DNA of 64,000 nt, from positions 52,825-116,824 of the forward strand of contig NZ_QKTU01000010.1 in the NCBI RefSeq assembly GCF_003234565.1, in the 5' to 3' direction. The position numbers and the translations under genes are program-made. This document shows, piece after piece, positions 54,308-63,979 of the stretch; the stretch's first letter is position 1; each line of letters opens with the position of its first letter. The notes below the pieces were generated by a model, which saw only the letters and a program-made list of their open reading frames with translations, made no database searches and was not told where the DNA came from. Source of the stretch: Curtobacterium sp. MCBD17_013. GTDB taxonomy: Bacteria; Actinomycetota; Actinomycetes; Actinomycetales; Microbacteriaceae.

Positions 54308-54963
54308 ACCGCGCCGCCAGCACCCCAGCCGAGGCCCTGCGCCTGCTCGTCGAGGGCAACGCTCGGTTCGCCTCCGACAAGCGTCGCGTCGGTCGCACCG
54401 ACCCCGAGCGCCGGAGCGAGCTGGCCGCGTCCCAGTCGCCCTTCGCGACCGTCCTCGGCTGTTCGGACAGCCGCGTGCCGTTCGAGCACGTGTTCGACGC
54501 CGGCATCGGCGACGTGTTCGCCATCCGGAACGCCGGGCAGATCGCGGACGACGTCGTGCTCGGGTCGATCGAGTTCGCGGTGGTCGCGCTCGGCACGCCG
54601 CTGGTGGTCGTGCTCCGGCACACCCGCTGCGGAGCGGTCAACGCCGCGTGCTCGGGCGAACCCGTGCCGGCGCCGCACCTCCAGGCCCTCGTGGACGCGA
54701 TCGCCCCCAGCGTCGAGCGGGTGCGGTCCACGGTCGGCGCCGCCGCGGGAGCCCCGGCGCCGGACGCTGCCGCCGACACCGCCCTCGCCGTCGACCCGGA
54801 GGCCGTGGGCGCGGCCCACCTCGAGGCCACCATGCGCACGGTCATCGAGCGCTCCGGCGCCGTGTCGGACGCCATCGCCGAGGGTAGATTGGCCGTCGTC
54901 GGTGCGACCTACGACCTCACGACGGGACTGGTCGACATCGACACCGTGGTCGGGAACGCCTGA
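54304..54963 (+). CDS. Beta-class carbonic anhydrase
   Basis: A 219-residue zinc enzyme interconverting CO2 and bicarbonate. [18 protein letters not shown] supplies the first Cys and the Asp-Arg dyad; RHTRCGAV supplies His and the second Cys. An Ala-rich insertion (roughly residues 145-165) precedes the C-terminus. It starts in a four-base overlap with the DUF4245 gene. Confidence 0.93.
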   Translation: MNRAASTPAEALRLLVEGNARFASDKRRVGRTDPERRSELAASQSPFATVLGCSDSRVPFEHVFDAGIGDVFAIRNAGQIADDVVLGSIEFAVVALGTPLVVVLRHTRCGAVNAACSGEPVPAPHLQALVDAIAPSVERVRSTVGAAAGAPAPDAAADTALAVDPEAVGAAHLEATMRTVIERSGAVSDAIAEGRLAVVGATYDLTTGLVDIDTVVGNA

Positions 54964-55088
54964 GCCCTCCCGCCACGGACGGGCCCCGCGCCCGACGCCT
55001 CCGTCGACCGGCGCGCATCGCCGCGATCGGCACCGCAGCCGACCGGCCGACCGCCGGGGACCGGCACCACAGGAAGGACCACGACGAC

Positions 55089-56525
55089 GTGACCGACACC
55101 ACGACCTCCCCATCCGCCGACGGCAGCACGGCGGACAGCGGCGACTACCGCATCGAGCACGACACGATGGGCGAGGTCCGTGTACCGGCCTCGGCCCTGT
55201 ACCGCGCACAGACCCAGCGGGCGGTCGAGAACTTCCCGATCTCGGGCAGCGGCCTCGAGCCGGCGCAGATCGTCGCCCTGGCCCGCATCAAGCGCGCGGC
55301 GGCGATCGTCAACGGGCAGCTCGGGGTCGTCGGGCCGGAGGTCGCCGAGGCGATCGTGGCGGCAGCCGACCGGATCATCGGCGGCGAGCACCACGACCAG
55401 TTCCCCGTGGACGTCTACCAGACCGGCAGCGGCACGTCGTCGAACATGAACATGAACGAGGTCCTCGCGACGCTCGCGTCGGACGCCTCGGGGACCGCGG
55501 TGCACCCGAACGACCACGTCAACGCGTCGCAGTCCTCGAACGACGTCTTCCCGACCTCGGTGCACATCGCGGTGACCGCGGCGCTCATCCACGACCTGGT
55601 CCCCGCGCTCGACCACCTGGCCTCCGCGCTCGAGGACAAGGCGGCGCTCTGGGCGACGGCCGTGAAGAGCGGCCGGACGCACCTCATGGACGCCACCCCG
55701 GTGACGCTCGGGCAGGAGTTCGGCGGGTACGCCCGGCAGATCCGACTCGGGATCGAGCGCGTGCAGGCGACCCTGCCGCGGGTGGCCGAGGTCCCCCTCG
55801 GCGGCACCGCGGTCGGCACCGGGATCAACACCCCCGCCGGGTTCCCGCAGCGCGTCATCGAGCAGCTCGCGTCCGACACCGGCCTGCCGATCACCGAGGC
55901 GGCCGACCACTTCGAGGCGCAGGGCGCTCGTGACGGCCTCGTCGAGGCATCGGGGGCGCTCCGGGTGCTCGCCGTGAGCCTGACGAAGATCAACAACGAC
56001 CTGCGGTGGATGGGGTCGGGTCCGAACACCGGGCTCGGGGAGCTCCGGATCCCGGACCTGCAGCCCGGATCGTCGATCATGCCCGGCAAGGTCAACCCGG
56101 TGATCCCCGAGGCCACGCTCATGGTCGCCGCGCGCGTCATCGGCAACGACGCCACCGTGGCCTGGGCCGGAGCCTCCGGCGCGTTCGAGCTCAACGTGGC
56201 GATCCCGGTCATGGGCACCGCGCTGCTCGAGTCCATCCGGCTCCTGACGAACAGCACGCGCGCGCTCGCCGACAAGACCATCGTCGGGCTCGAGGCCGAC
56301 CTCGACCGAGCTCGCGGGTTCGCCGAGTCGTCCCCGTCCATCGTCACACCCCTGAACCGGGTGATCGGGTACGAAGCCGCCGCGAAGGTCGCCAAGTACG
56401 CCGTCGCCGAATCGATCACGGTGCGCGAGGCCGTCGTCGCCCTCGGGTTCGTCGAGCGGGGCGAGGTCACCGAGGAGCAGCTCGACAGCGCGCTCGACGT
56501 GCTGAGCATGACGCACCCGAACTGA
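55089..56525 (+). CDS. fumC: Class II fumarate hydratase
   Basis: A 478-residue TCA-cycle enzyme interconverting fumarate and malate. Signatures are [32 protein letters not shown] and the superfamily signature [11 protein letters not shown]. Length is normal for FumC. GTG at 55089; an AGGAAGGA sequence lies about 12 bases upstream. The gene is 125 bases after the carbonic anhydrase stop and may be partly independent. Confidence 0.97.
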   Translation: MTDTTTSPSADGSTADSGDYRIEHDTMGEVRVPASALYRAQTQRAVENFPISGSGLEPAQIVALARIKRAAAIVNGQLGVVGPEVAEAIVAAADRIIGGEHHDQFPVDVYQTGSGTSSNMNMNEVLATLASDASGTAVHPNDHVNASQSSNDVFPTSVHIAVTAALIHDLVPALDHLASALEDKAALWATAVKSGRTHLMDATPVTLGQEFGGYARQIRLGIERVQATLPRVAEVPLGGTAVGTGINTPAGFPQRVIEQLASDTGLPITEAADHFEAQGARDGLVEASGALRVLAVSLTKINNDLRWMGSGPNTGLGELRIPDLQPGSSIMPGKVNPVIPEATLMVAARVIGNDATVAWAGASGAFELNVAIPVMGTALLESIRLLTNSTRALADKTIVGLEADLDRARGFAESSPSIVTPLNRVIGYEAAAKVAKYAVAESITVREAVVALGFVERGEVTEEQLDSALDVLSMTHPN

Positions 56526-56778
56526 CCCAGCTCGGACCGGACGAGGACCCGGGCGACCTCGACTCCCCCACCGGAGGCCGCCCGGGCTGCACACGCCGCG
56601 AGCCGGCGGAGGCCGTCCCCAGAGCCGGAACCGACCCGCGGCGTGTACGGATCCAGCATGGCGGGACGACCGACGCCGCCGACCCGTCCCTCCCGGATCT
56701 GTGGAGAGACGTGTCGGCGGCGCCGGTGTGGAGGAGGAGTCGGGCGCTCCGCCGGCTCGGCGCTCCGCCGGCGCGGCG

Positions 56779-58158
56779 CTACGCCAGCTCGGGCGAGTCG
56801 AGCATCTCGGTGACGAGCGCCGCGATGGCCGACCGTTCGGACCGCGTCAGCGTGACGTGCGCGAACAACGGGTGGCCCTTGAGCCGCTCGATGACGGAGG
56901 CGACGCCGTCGTACCGACCGACGCGCAGGTTGTCGCGCTGCGCGACGTCGTGGGTCAGGACCACGCGCGAGTTCTGCCCGATCCGGGACAGCATCGTGAG
57001 CAGCACGTTGCGCTCGAGGGACTGGGCCTCGTCGACGATCACGAACGCGTCGTGCAGGGAACGCCCGCGGATGTGGGTCAGGGGCAGGACCTCGAGCATC
57101 CCGCGCTCCTGGACCTCCTCGAGGACGTTGTCCGACACGAGGGCACCGAGTGTGTCGAAGACGGCCTGCGCCCACGGGTTCATCTTCTCGGCGGCGTCGC
57201 CCGGCAGGTAGCCGAGCTCCTGGCCACCCACCGCGTACAAGGGGCGGAAGACCATGACCTTCTTGTGCTGCTGCCGCTCGAGCACCGCCTCCAGACCGGC
57301 GCACAGCGCGAGCGCCGACTTGCCGGTGCCCGCGCTGCCGCCCAGGGACACGATCCCGATCTCGGGGTCGAGCAGGGCGTCGATCGCGAGGCGCTGTTCG
57401 GCCGACCGGCCGCGGAGGCCGAAGACCTCACGGTCGCCGCGGACGAGCGCCACCGCGCCCGGCGTGTGGACGCGTCCGAGTGCCGACCCGCGCTCCGAGT
57501 GGATCACCACGCCCGTGTTGACCGGCACGCCGTCGAGGCTGGCGGAGCGGACCTCCTCGTGCTCGTAGAGGCCCGCCATCTGGTCGCCCGAGATCTCGAG
57601 CGTCGTGACGCCCGTGTAGCCGCTGTCGACGGCGAGTTCCGCGCGGTACTCCTCGGCCGGCAGGCCGATCGACGCCGCCTTGACGCGGAGTGGGAGGTCC
57701 TTCGACACGACGACGACGTCGAGGCCGTCGTTCGCCAGGTTCATGGCGACCGCGAGGATCCGGGAGTCGTTGTCGCCGAGCTGCAGCCCCGACGGCAGCA
57801 CGGTCATGTTGGAGTGGTTGAGCTCGACGCGGAGCGAACCGCCCTCGCCGACCGCGACGGGGAAGTCGAGGCGCTCGTGCTCGATGCGGAGCTCGTCGAG
57901 GATCCGCAGGGCCTGCCGAGCGAAGTACCCGATCTCGGGGTCGTTCCGCTTCGACTCGAGCTCGCTCACCACGACGACCGGCAGCACGACGGCGTGCTCG
58001 TCGAACCGGAACAGGGCGCGCGGATCGCTGAGCAGGACGGACGTGTCGAGCACGTAGGTCCGTTGCGCGATACCGGCGGACGCATCGGCGGCCCGTCCCG
58101 AGCGGGGTGCGGCCCCCGCTGTCGAGGACGTTCCACGCGAGGTGTTCTGAGAGGTCAC
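56779..58158 (-). CDS. PIN-PhoH fusion protein (PhoH2-like)
   Basis: A 459-residue protein. An N-terminal PIN ribonuclease-like domain ([41 protein letters not shown]) is joined to a PhoH ATPase with Walker [13 protein letters not shown] and Walker [13 protein letters not shown]. Mycobacterial PhoH2 is an RNA helicase and ribonuclease, part of the PhoAT-PhoH2 toxin-antitoxin pair. No small antitoxin gene overlaps the 5' end here. I chose GTG 58158 because GGAG is five bases upstream; GTG 58164 is an alternative. Confidence 0.9.
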   Translation of the reverse strand: MTSQNTSRGTSSTAGAAPRSGRAADASAGIAQRTYVLDTSVLLSDPRALFRFDEHAVVLPVVVVSELESKRNDPEIGYFARQALRILDELRIEHERLDFPVAVGEGGSLRVELNHSNMTVLPSGLQLGDNDSRILAVAMNLANDGLDVVVVSKDLPLRVKAASIGLPAEEYRAELAVDSGYTGVTTLEISGDQMAGLYEHEEVRSASLDGVPVNTGVVIHSERGSALGRVHTPGAVALVRGDREVFGLRGRSAEQRLAIDALLDPEIGIVSLGGSAGTGKSALALCAGLEAVLERQQHKKVMVFRPLYAVGGQELGYLPGDAAEKMNPWAQAVFDTLGALVSDNVLEEVQERGMLEVLPLTHIRGRSLHDAFVIVDEAQSLERNVLLTMLSRIGQNSRVVLTHDVAQRDNLRVGRYDGVASVIERLKGHPLFAHVTLTRSERSAIAALVTEMLDSPELA

Positions 58159-58410
58159 GACCACTCCATCCCCGGGCCGCGTTCGACCCGGTCCTTGTCC
58201 TCGGAACGGCCACGACGCGGTCTCGAAGCTCCGCCGGTGGCCGCTTCGACCGGGCACGATGCCCGATGTCGCGAATCTACGTCCGCCCACCGACACGCTC
58301 CCGGGGACACGCGGCGGCTCCGGGTTACGAGGGCGTGAACGCTCGTCACTCGTGCCCCAGCCCGGCCGGGCCGGCCAGGGCCGGCCCGGCCAGGCCCGGC
58401 CCGTGCCATT

Positions 58411-58473
58411 CCGCGAGATCGCAGTAGTTGTCGTTGTGACGGGGCGAGAACGACACCTACTGCGATATCGCGG
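58411..58473. terminator. Long hairpin of the shared family (copy B)
   Basis: Arms 58411-58435 and 58449-58473 (25 bases each) pair with two mismatches, loop of 13. It lies between the stop of the aminotransferase gene and the start of the PhoH gene, both on the minus strand. Confidence 0.65.
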
Positions 58474-58547
58474 AGGTTCGGGGCCGGGCCGGAAGCCGGA
58501 CGCCGGTCGCCGGAGGCCGGTCGCCGGACGCCGGACGCCGGAGCGGG

Positions 58548-59657
58548 TCAGACCATCGTCGCGAAGGACACGAGCGCGTCCCGCAGCATCGCCAGGGTCT
58601 CGTTGGTCGTCGAGACGAAGACCGACACACGCAGCGTCCCGGCGCGGGTCGTCGCGGTCACGCCGTGGTTGTGGAGCGACGCGGCGAGCGCGGTCAACCG
58701 CTCGGGTGCGGGCCGGAGCACGACGATGCCAGCGCGCTCACGGCGGTCGCGCGAGGACTCGACGACGACGCCGAACTCGTCCGCCAGGTCGAACACCCGC
58801 TCGGCCCGCTCGGCGACGGCGGCCTCGACCGCGGCGACACCGACGCCGGACAGGGACTCGAGGGAGACCGCGAGCCGCGCCTGCGCGACCGGGTCGATGC
58901 GCGTCATCTGGTACGCGGCGGCGCCCGGCGCGACGGTCGGGACCTCGCCGGGCTCGCCGACGGTGCCGGCGGGCCCGGAGAGCGCGGGCTGCAGCCGCTC
59001 GAGCGCGCGGTCGCTGAACGACACGAACCCGGTCCCCCAGCCGGCGTGCAACCACTTCTGGCCGCCGGTGGCGATGACGTCCGCGACCTCGTACGGCTCG
59101 TCGACGGCGCCGAAGCCCTGGATCGCGTCGACGATGAGCAGGCGGTCCCCGATCACGTCGCGGATCGCCGCGAGGTCGGCTCGGTACCCCGTCCGCCAGT
59201 CGACGAGGCTGAGCGCGACCGCGGCGACGTCGTCGCTGAGGCGCGAGGCGATGAGGTCCGGCGTCATCCACCCCGCGCCGGACTCGATGACGAGCGGCTG
59301 CACGCGCCCCGTGGCGGCGGCGGCGCTCGCGAGTGCGAGCGGCAACGACGGGTACTCGTCCGCGGCGACGAGGACACCGCCGGTCAAGCCGAACGCGGTG
59401 TGCAGGAGTCCGGGCGTCGTCGCGGTCTGCGAGACGACCTGGTCGTCGCGACGGCGGACGAGGCGCGCGGCGACGGTGCGCACCCGCGCGTCCTGCTCGT
59501 CGAGCACCTCCATGGCGCCGAAGCGGACGTGCTCCTGGATGGTGCCGAGCACGCGCTGCTCCTCGAGCACCGCGGTCTGGACCGGGCCGAACGCCGCGTG
59601 GTCGAGGTACCCCGGCTCCTCCTGGAACCCGGCGGCGTACTCGTCGATGGTGGTCAC
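58548..59657 (-). CDS. Class V aminotransferase family protein
   Basis: A 369-residue PLP enzyme of the cysteine desulfurase/isopenicillin epimerase-like group. The N-terminus [25 protein letters not shown] with the PLP-binding Asp, and [16 protein letters not shown] with the PLP Lys are clear. The reaction cannot be assigned; a desulfurase is unlikely because no catalytic Cys loop is evident. GTG 59657 follows AGGAG. Confidence 0.85.
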   Translation of the reverse strand: MTTIDEYAAGFQEEPGYLDHAAFGPVQTAVLEEQRVLGTIQEHVRFGAMEVLDEQDARVRTVAARLVRRRDDQVVSQTATTPGLLHTAFGLTGGVLVAADEYPSLPLALASAAAATGRVQPLVIESGAGWMTPDLIASRLSDDVAAVALSLVDWRTGYRADLAAIRDVIGDRLLIVDAIQGFGAVDEPYEVADVIATGGQKWLHAGWGTGFVSFSDRALERLQPALSGPAGTVGEPGEVPTVAPGAAAYQMTRIDPVAQARLAVSLESLSGVGVAAVEAAVAERAERVFDLADEFGVVVESSRDRRERAGIVVLRPAPERLTALAASLHNHGVTATTRAGTLRVSVFVSTTNETLAMLRDALVSFATMV

Positions 59658-59868
59658 GTCCGGTGGTCTCCTGGTTCTGATCCGCCGACCGTCCCCATCC
59701 CCGGTCGATGCGTCCTCATGGACGCGAGCGCTGTGAGTGTACCGAGAACGCGCTGGTGCCGCTGCACCGGAGCCGCAGAGCGCACGCACCGGCGATCCGG
59801 CAGGGTCGGGAGGACCGTGGCCGGGCCGACGCGATCCGGCCGGACCGCGGTCGGGAGGCCCGCAGCCG

Positions 59869-60648
59869 TCAGCCGCCGAACCGGCGCGACCGCCGCCCGA
59901 AGTCCCGCACCGCGCGGAGGAAGTCGACCTCGCGCAGGTCCGGGTAGAACGCCTCGACGAAGTAGAACTCGCTGTGTGCGCTCTGCCAGAGCATGAAGTC
60001 GGACAGACGCTGTTCGCCCGACGTCCTGATGACGAGGTCCGGGTCGGGCTGTCCCTGCGTGTAGAGGTGGTCGCCGATGAGCTCGGGCGTCAGCACCTCG
60101 GCGAGGTCGTCGAGCGTCCCACCGCCCGCACCGTGCGCCCGGACGATGCTGCGCATGGCGTCCGCGATCTCGCGCCGGCCGCCGTACCCGACGGCGAGGT
60201 TGACGTGCAGCCCCGTGTGCTCGGCGGTCTCTGCCTCGGCACCCTCGAGCGCGCGGACGAGTTCCGGCGGCAGTCCCTCGTTCGACCCGACGTGCTGCAC
60301 CCGCCACGTGGGATGGGCCGCCAGGTTCGCGGCGAGTTCGGCGATGATCCCGGTGAGTTGCCGGAGCTCGTCCGAGTGCCGCCCCGTCAGGTTGTCGGCG
60401 GACAGCAGGTACAGCGTGACGACCTGGACGCCGAGGTCGTCACACCAACCGAGGAACTCCGGGATCTTCGCGGCTCCGGCCCGGTGGCCGTGCGCGGCCG
60501 TCTCGAGCCCGAGCTGCTTCGCCCATCGGCGGTTGCCGTCGACGATCATCGCGACGTGACGTGGGGTGGCGGCGATCTGCGCGCGGATGCGGCGCTGGTA
60601 GGCGCGGTAGACCAGGCCTCGCCCTGTCCATCCCGCCCTGGCGCTCAC
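59869..60648 (-). CDS. uppS: Cis-prenyltransferase (isoprenyl transferase)
   Basis: A 259-residue cis-prenyl diphosphate synthase. HVAMIVDGNRRWAKQLGL with the catalytic D37, GAAKIPEFLGWC, and LVIRTSGEQRLSDFMLWQSAHSEFYF are diagnostic. In actinobacteria, two such enzymes exist; the position next to hemolysin III and close to mca and greA matches Rv1086, the short Z-farnesyl diphosphate synthase, so it may make a short product rather than the full carrier lipid. GTG 60648 with TAGCGT six bases upstream. Confidence 0.92.
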   Translation of the reverse strand: MSARAGWTGRGLVYRAYQRRIRAQIAATPRHVAMIVDGNRRWAKQLGLETAAHGHRAGAAKIPEFLGWCDDLGVQVVTLYLLSADNLTGRHSDELRQLTGIIAELAANLAAHPTWRVQHVGSNEGLPPELVRALEGAEAETAEHTGLHVNLAVGYGGRREIADAMRSIVRAHGAGGGTLDDLAEVLTPELIGDHLYTQGQPDPDLVIRTSGEQRLSDFMLWQSAHSEFYFVEAFYPDLREVDFLRAVRDFGRRSRRFGG

Positions 60649-60654
60649 GCGACA

Positions 60655-60660
60655 ACGCTA
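60655..60660 (-). promoter_or_regulatory. Predicted leaderless -10 element (TAGCGT)
   Basis: TAGCGT on the minus strand is six bases before the GTG at 60648. Confidence 0.5.
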
Positions 60661-60715
60661 GTGCACGGACCTGCACCCGGGATCCGGCCGACGCACGCAC
60701 GACAGCCGGGTCGCC

Positions 60716-60721
60716 TACCGT
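60716..60721 (+). promoter_or_regulatory. Predicted leaderless -10 element (TACCGT)
   Basis: TACCGT is six bases before the ATG at 60728. Confidence 0.5.
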
Positions 60722-60727
60722 TGGACC

Positions 60728-61453
60728 ATGACCGATCCCAGCCCGGACGCGCTCCCGCACGTGCCGTTCGTCGAGGAAGCCGAGGAGGCCCGGGACGCGT
60801 CGGTCGCGTCGGCGCCGGTCCCGCCACCCGCCTGGCGTGGGTGGATCCACCTCGGGGCGTTCCCCGTCGCGGCCGCGCTCGGCATCGTGCTCGTCTGCCT
60901 GGCTGCGACCCCGGCGGCGAAGGCCGCGAGCGCCGTGTTCACGGCGGCGTCCCTCGTGCTGTTCGGTGTCTCGGCGACCTACCACCGGTTCCGGTGGAGC
61001 CCACGCGTCAAGGTCGTCCTCAAGCGGATCGACCACACGAACATCTTCTTGCTCATCGCCGGCACGTACACGCCCGTCGCGGTCTGTGCGCTCGGCGACC
61101 GCGACGCGACCGTGCTGCTCGTCGTGATGTGGAGCGGCGCGGCCCTCGGGATGGCGTTCCGGGTGTTCTGGGTCGGAGCCCCGCGCTGGCTCTACGTGCC
61201 GCTGTACGTCCTGCTCGGGTGCTCCGCGCTGTTCTACCTGCCGCAGCTGTTCGCCGCCGACACGGCGATGATGGTCCTCGTCCTGACGGGCGGGCTGGCG
61301 TACGTGCTCGGTGCGGCCGTGTACGGGTTCAAGCGGCCCGACCCCGCGCCGCGCGTCTTCGGGTTCCACGAGGTGTTCCACGCCTTGACCGTCGTGGCGT
61401 TCGTCGCGCAGTGGGCGGGCGTGCTCGTCGTCGCGCTCCATCCGGTGCGCTGA
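60728..61453 (+). CDS. trhA: TrhA/hemolysin III family membrane protein
   Basis: A 241-residue protein with seven hydrophobic segments of the PAQR-like superfamily. Conserved metal-site residues are in GVSATYHRF, DHTNIFLLIAGTYTP and FHEVFHALTVVAF. Family members act in membrane energetics homeostasis; the haemolysin name is historical. The N-terminal ~35 residues are cytosolic and Pro/Glu-rich. Divergent from uppS, with the two -10 elements facing away over 79 bases. Confidence 0.92.
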   Translation: MTDPSPDALPHVPFVEEAEEARDASVASAPVPPPAWRGWIHLGAFPVAAALGIVLVCLAATPAAKAASAVFTAASLVLFGVSATYHRFRWSPRVKVVLKRIDHTNIFLLIAGTYTPVAVCALGDRDATVLLVVMWSGAALGMAFRVFWVGAPRWLYVPLYVLLGCSALFYLPQLFAADTAMMVLVLTGGLAYVLGAAVYGFKRPDPAPRVFGFHEVFHALTVVAFVAQWAGVLVVALHPVR

Positions 61454-61473
61454 CCGCGATCCGGCCGGAGGCC

Positions 61474-61854
61474 TCAGCCGCGCTCGGTGTCGTCCCCGAC
61501 GTCCGCGCGTCCGCCGTCACCGGTCCCGCGGACGTCTCCGCGGCCTCCCGGGCCCCGGCGGTCGTCCTGACCGCCGCGGCCGTCGAGGTCCCCGACGCCG
61601 TCGGCGTCCTCGCCCGGGAGCTCGCCGCGGGCCTCGGCCTCGAGCCGTTCCCGGATCTCCGACCGGTACCGGGTCCGGCGGATGCGCCGGGTCATGTCGA
61701 CGACGAGCGCGATCGTCGCGACCGCGACGATCGCGATGACGACGAACCCCCACACGCCGGGCGTGACGTCGACGTCGGGGACTGTGGAGGCGGGCGTGGT
61801 CGGTGACGTGGCGGCCGCGAGCACGAGGGCCCCGGTCAGGACGGTGGCGCTCAT
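61474..61854 (-). CDS. Small membrane protein downstream of mca
   Basis: A 126-residue protein with two hydrophobic segments (ATVLTGALVLAAATS as a possible signal; VWGFVVIAIVAVATIALVV) and a charged, Gly/Asp/Arg-rich tail. Its ATG overlaps the mca stop by one base (TGATG). A small membrane gene at this place is also seen next to mca in mycobacteria (Rv1083). Function unknown. Confidence 0.78.
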   Translation of the reverse strand: MSATVLTGALVLAAATSPTTPASTVPDVDVTPGVWGFVVIAIVAVATIALVVDMTRRIRRTRYRSEIRERLEAEARGELPGEDADGVGDLDGRGGQDDRRGPGGRGDVRGTGDGGRADVGDDTERG

Positions 61855-62735
61855 CAGGCGGACTCCTCGTGGATCCCCGCGAACAGGTCGGTCTCCGGCA
61901 GCGTGGTCGGCACACGGGACTCGACGAGCTGGAAGTCCTCGGTCGGCCAGATGGCGGCGACGACGTCCGGGGGCCAGAAGAAGAAGCGGCTGTCGGTGGG
62001 CACCTGGCTGGCGTGGGCCCGCAGCGCGGCGTCACGCGCGGCCAGGTGCTCGGCCACGTGGACGTGGGAGGTCGACAGGTCCTCGCGCCCCTCGAACCGC
62101 TCGAGGAACGTCGCCATCTCGGCGAGCTCCGGCGCGTCCGGGTCGCGTTCGGCCATCGCCGCGTACATCGCGCGGAACCGATCCGGGTTGAACGTGCGCT
62201 CGTAGTAGAGCTTGTCGATGGTCCACGGGGCGCCCGCCTCGGGGTAGGCGGTCGGGTCGCCGGACGTGCGCCAGGCCTCCATCGCGATCTCGTGCGACCG
62301 GATGTGGTCCGGGTGCGGGTAGCCGCCGTTCTCGTCGTACGCGATCATGACGTGCGGACGGAAGCGCCGCACGATCCGGACGAGGACCGCCGCGCTCGTC
62401 GTGATCGGGACGGTCGCGAAGGTCCCCGGCCGCACCGTCTCGCCCTTCTCGGCGTCGGGGAGTCCCGAGTCGTGGTAGCCGAGCCAGACGTGGTCGATCC
62501 CGAGGGCCGCCTGGGCCGCCGCCATCTCCGTCCGTCGGTGTCCGGCCATGTCGCGGTGCGCCCGGCTGCGCGCGGGTTCCGGGAGCTGCTCGTTGAGGAT
62601 GTCGCCCGCCTCACCACCCGTGCACGAGACGACGAGGACCTGAGCGCCCTCCGCCACGTACTTGGCGTACGTCGCGGCTCCCTTGCTCGACTCGTCGTCG
62701 GGATGGGCATGGACCGCGATGAGACGCAGGGGCAC
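61854..62735 (-). CDS. mca: Mycothiol S-conjugate amidase
   Basis: A 293-residue PIG-L/LmbE zinc amidase that cleaves mycothiol S-conjugates to mercapturic acids for export. VHAHPDDESSKGAATYAKY (zinc H11 and D14), YDENGGYPHPDHIRSHE and TSHVHVAEHLAARDAALRAHASQ are typical of Mca rather than MshB. GTG 62735 has GAGGAG five bases upstream. The gene order with DUF4307 and greA matches other actinobacteria. Confidence 0.95.
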   Translation of the reverse strand: MPLRLIAVHAHPDDESSKGAATYAKYVAEGAQVLVVSCTGGEAGDILNEQLPEPARSRAHRDMAGHRRTEMAAAQAALGIDHVWLGYHDSGLPDAEKGETVRPGTFATVPITTSAAVLVRIVRRFRPHVMIAYDENGGYPHPDHIRSHEIAMEAWRTSGDPTAYPEAGAPWTIDKLYYERTFNPDRFRAMYAAMAERDPDAPELAEMATFLERFEGREDLSTSHVHVAEHLAARDAALRAHASQVPTDSRFFFWPPDVVAAIWPTEDFQLVESRVPTTLPETDLFAGIHEESA

Positions 62736-62831
62736 GACACTCCTCGATGCTGCCGGCGCTGGCCGGGCGGGCGAACCCCGCGAGGGGCCGGGTGAACTAC
62801 CCTGGGACGAGGATAATCGTTCCAGGAGTCC

Positions 62832-63281
62832 ATGCTGTCCGCTTCGCACACCCCCACGCCAGGCCTCGGATCCGCACAGGGATCGGCTGCAGCCGCCCTC
62901 GACGACCGCTACGGTCGCACCCCGGGGCGACGCCGACGGTCCGTCCTCGTCGCGGTCGCCGCGGCGATCGTCATCGTGGTCGTGTTCACGGTCTGGGTCA
63001 TCTGGGCCGGTCCCGGCCAGACCGACCACGGCCTCGACTCCGAGGACGTCGGGTACCACGTGCAGTCGGACCGTGCGACGCTCGTGCACTCCCAGGTGTC
63101 CGTCGACCCCGGCAACCGCGTCGACTGCGCCGTGCAGGTGCTCGACAAGTCGTTCACCATCGTCGGGTGGAAGGTCGTCGACCTGCCGGCGAGCACCCAG
63201 CGCACGACCTCGATCGACACGGTCGTCAAGACGAGTTCCCGCGGTGTCACCGGCTTGATCAACACCTGCTGGATCCCTTAG
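62832..63281 (+). CDS. DUF4307-family membrane protein
   Basis: A 149-residue protein: a cytoplasmic N-terminus with LDDRYGRTPGRRRR, one transmembrane segment (VLVAVAAAIVIVVVFTVWVIW) and an extracytoplasmic beta-rich domain ending GVTGLINTCW. The family sits beside mca and greA in actinobacteria. AGGAG precedes the ATG. Function unknown. Its TAG stop is part of the -10 of greA. Confidence 0.88.
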   Translation: MLSASHTPTPGLGSAQGSAAAALDDRYGRTPGRRRRSVLVAVAAAIVIVVVFTVWVIWAGPGQTDHGLDSEDVGYHVQSDRATLVHSQVSVDPGNRVDCAVQVLDKSFTIVGWKVVDLPASTQRTTSIDTVVKTSSRGVTGLINTCWIP

Positions 63282-63284
63282 TCT
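63255..63284 (+). promoter_or_regulatory. Promoter of greA within the DUF4307 3' end
   Basis: TTGATC at 63255-63260 and TAGTCT at 63279-63284 are 18 bases apart. Transcription would begin near 63291. Confidence 0.5.
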
Positions 63285-63301
63285 GCTCTGATTCGCCAAG
63301 C

Positions 63302-63334
63302 GAGACCGGCCCCTCCGGCCGGTCTCCTTTTTTT
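63302..63334 (+). terminator. Intrinsic terminator in the greA leader
   Basis: GAGACCGGCC at 63302-63311 pairs perfectly with 63317-63326 around five bases, followed by seven T at 63328-63334. It ends 18 bases before the greA ATG, so greA mRNA must read through it. Confidence 0.85.
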
Positions 63335-63352
63335 CGGCCGAAGGGAACACCC

Positions 63353-63841
63353 ATGAGCAACGACACCCAGGTCACCTGGCTGACCCAGGAGGCGCACGAC
63401 CGTCTCCAGGCGGAGCTCGAGCAGCTGCGCGGCCCCGCTCGCACCGAGATCGCGCAGCGCATCGAGGCCGCGCGCGAGGAGGGCGACCTCAAGGAGAACG
63501 GCGGCTACCACGCCGCGAAGGACGAGCAGGGCAAGATCGAGGCCCGCATCCGTCAGCTCACCGAGCTCCTCAAGCACGCCACGGTCGGCGAGGCCGACTT
63601 CGACGGCACGGTCGAGCCCGGCACGGTCGTCACGGCCACGATCGCGGGTGACGACTCGACGTTCCTCGTCGGCAACCGTGAGATCGTCGCCGACGGCGCC
63701 GACCTCACGGTCTACAGCCCGTCGAGCCCGGTCGGCGCCTCGATCATGGGGCTGCGTGCGGGCGACGCGACGAGCTACACCGCGCCGAACGGCAGGGAGA
63801 TCGCCGTCACGGTGCAGAAGGTCGAGCGGTACGAGCCGTAG
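63353..63841 (+). CDS. greA: Transcription elongation factor GreA
   Basis: A 162-residue factor that stimulates cleavage of backtracked RNA by RNA polymerase. The N-terminal coiled coil carries the acidic tip (AREEGDLKENGGYHAAK, with D and E at the turn) and the C-terminal domain has PVGASIMGLRAGD. Length is normal. The ATG is preceded by AAGGGA. An intrinsic terminator lies between promoter and gene. Confidence 0.97.
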   Translation: MSNDTQVTWLTQEAHDRLQAELEQLRGPARTEIAQRIEAAREEGDLKENGGYHAAKDEQGKIEARIRQLTELLKHATVGEADFDGTVEPGTVVTATIAGDDSTFLVGNREIVADGADLTVYSPSSPVGASIMGLRAGDATSYTAPNGREIAVTVQKVERYEP

Positions 63842-63857
63842 GCGGCTCCCCCGATCC

Positions 63858-63901
63858 ACGTCGAACGCCCCCGTCGCTCCGCCGACGGGGGCGTTCGACG
63901 T
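63858..63901. terminator. Perfect 19-bp hairpin after greA
   Basis: ACGTCGAACGCCCCCGTCG at 63858-63876 pairs perfectly with 63883-63901, loop CTCCGC. It begins 17 bases after the greA stop. No T-tract. Confidence 0.75.
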
Positions 63902-63914
63902 CCCCGCATCTCCT

Positions 63915-63979
63915 CCCGCGAGATCGCACTCGTTGCCGCTCTGGTGCCTCCAGAGCGGCAACGAGTGCGATCTCGCGGG
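63915..63979. terminator. Perfect 29-bp hairpin of the shared family (copy C)
   Basis: Arms 63915-63943 and 63951-63979 pair without a mismatch around a 7-base loop. The outer arm contains GCGAGATCGCACTCGTTGCC, shared in large part with copies A and B. It follows the greA hairpin by 13 bases. Confidence 0.75.
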
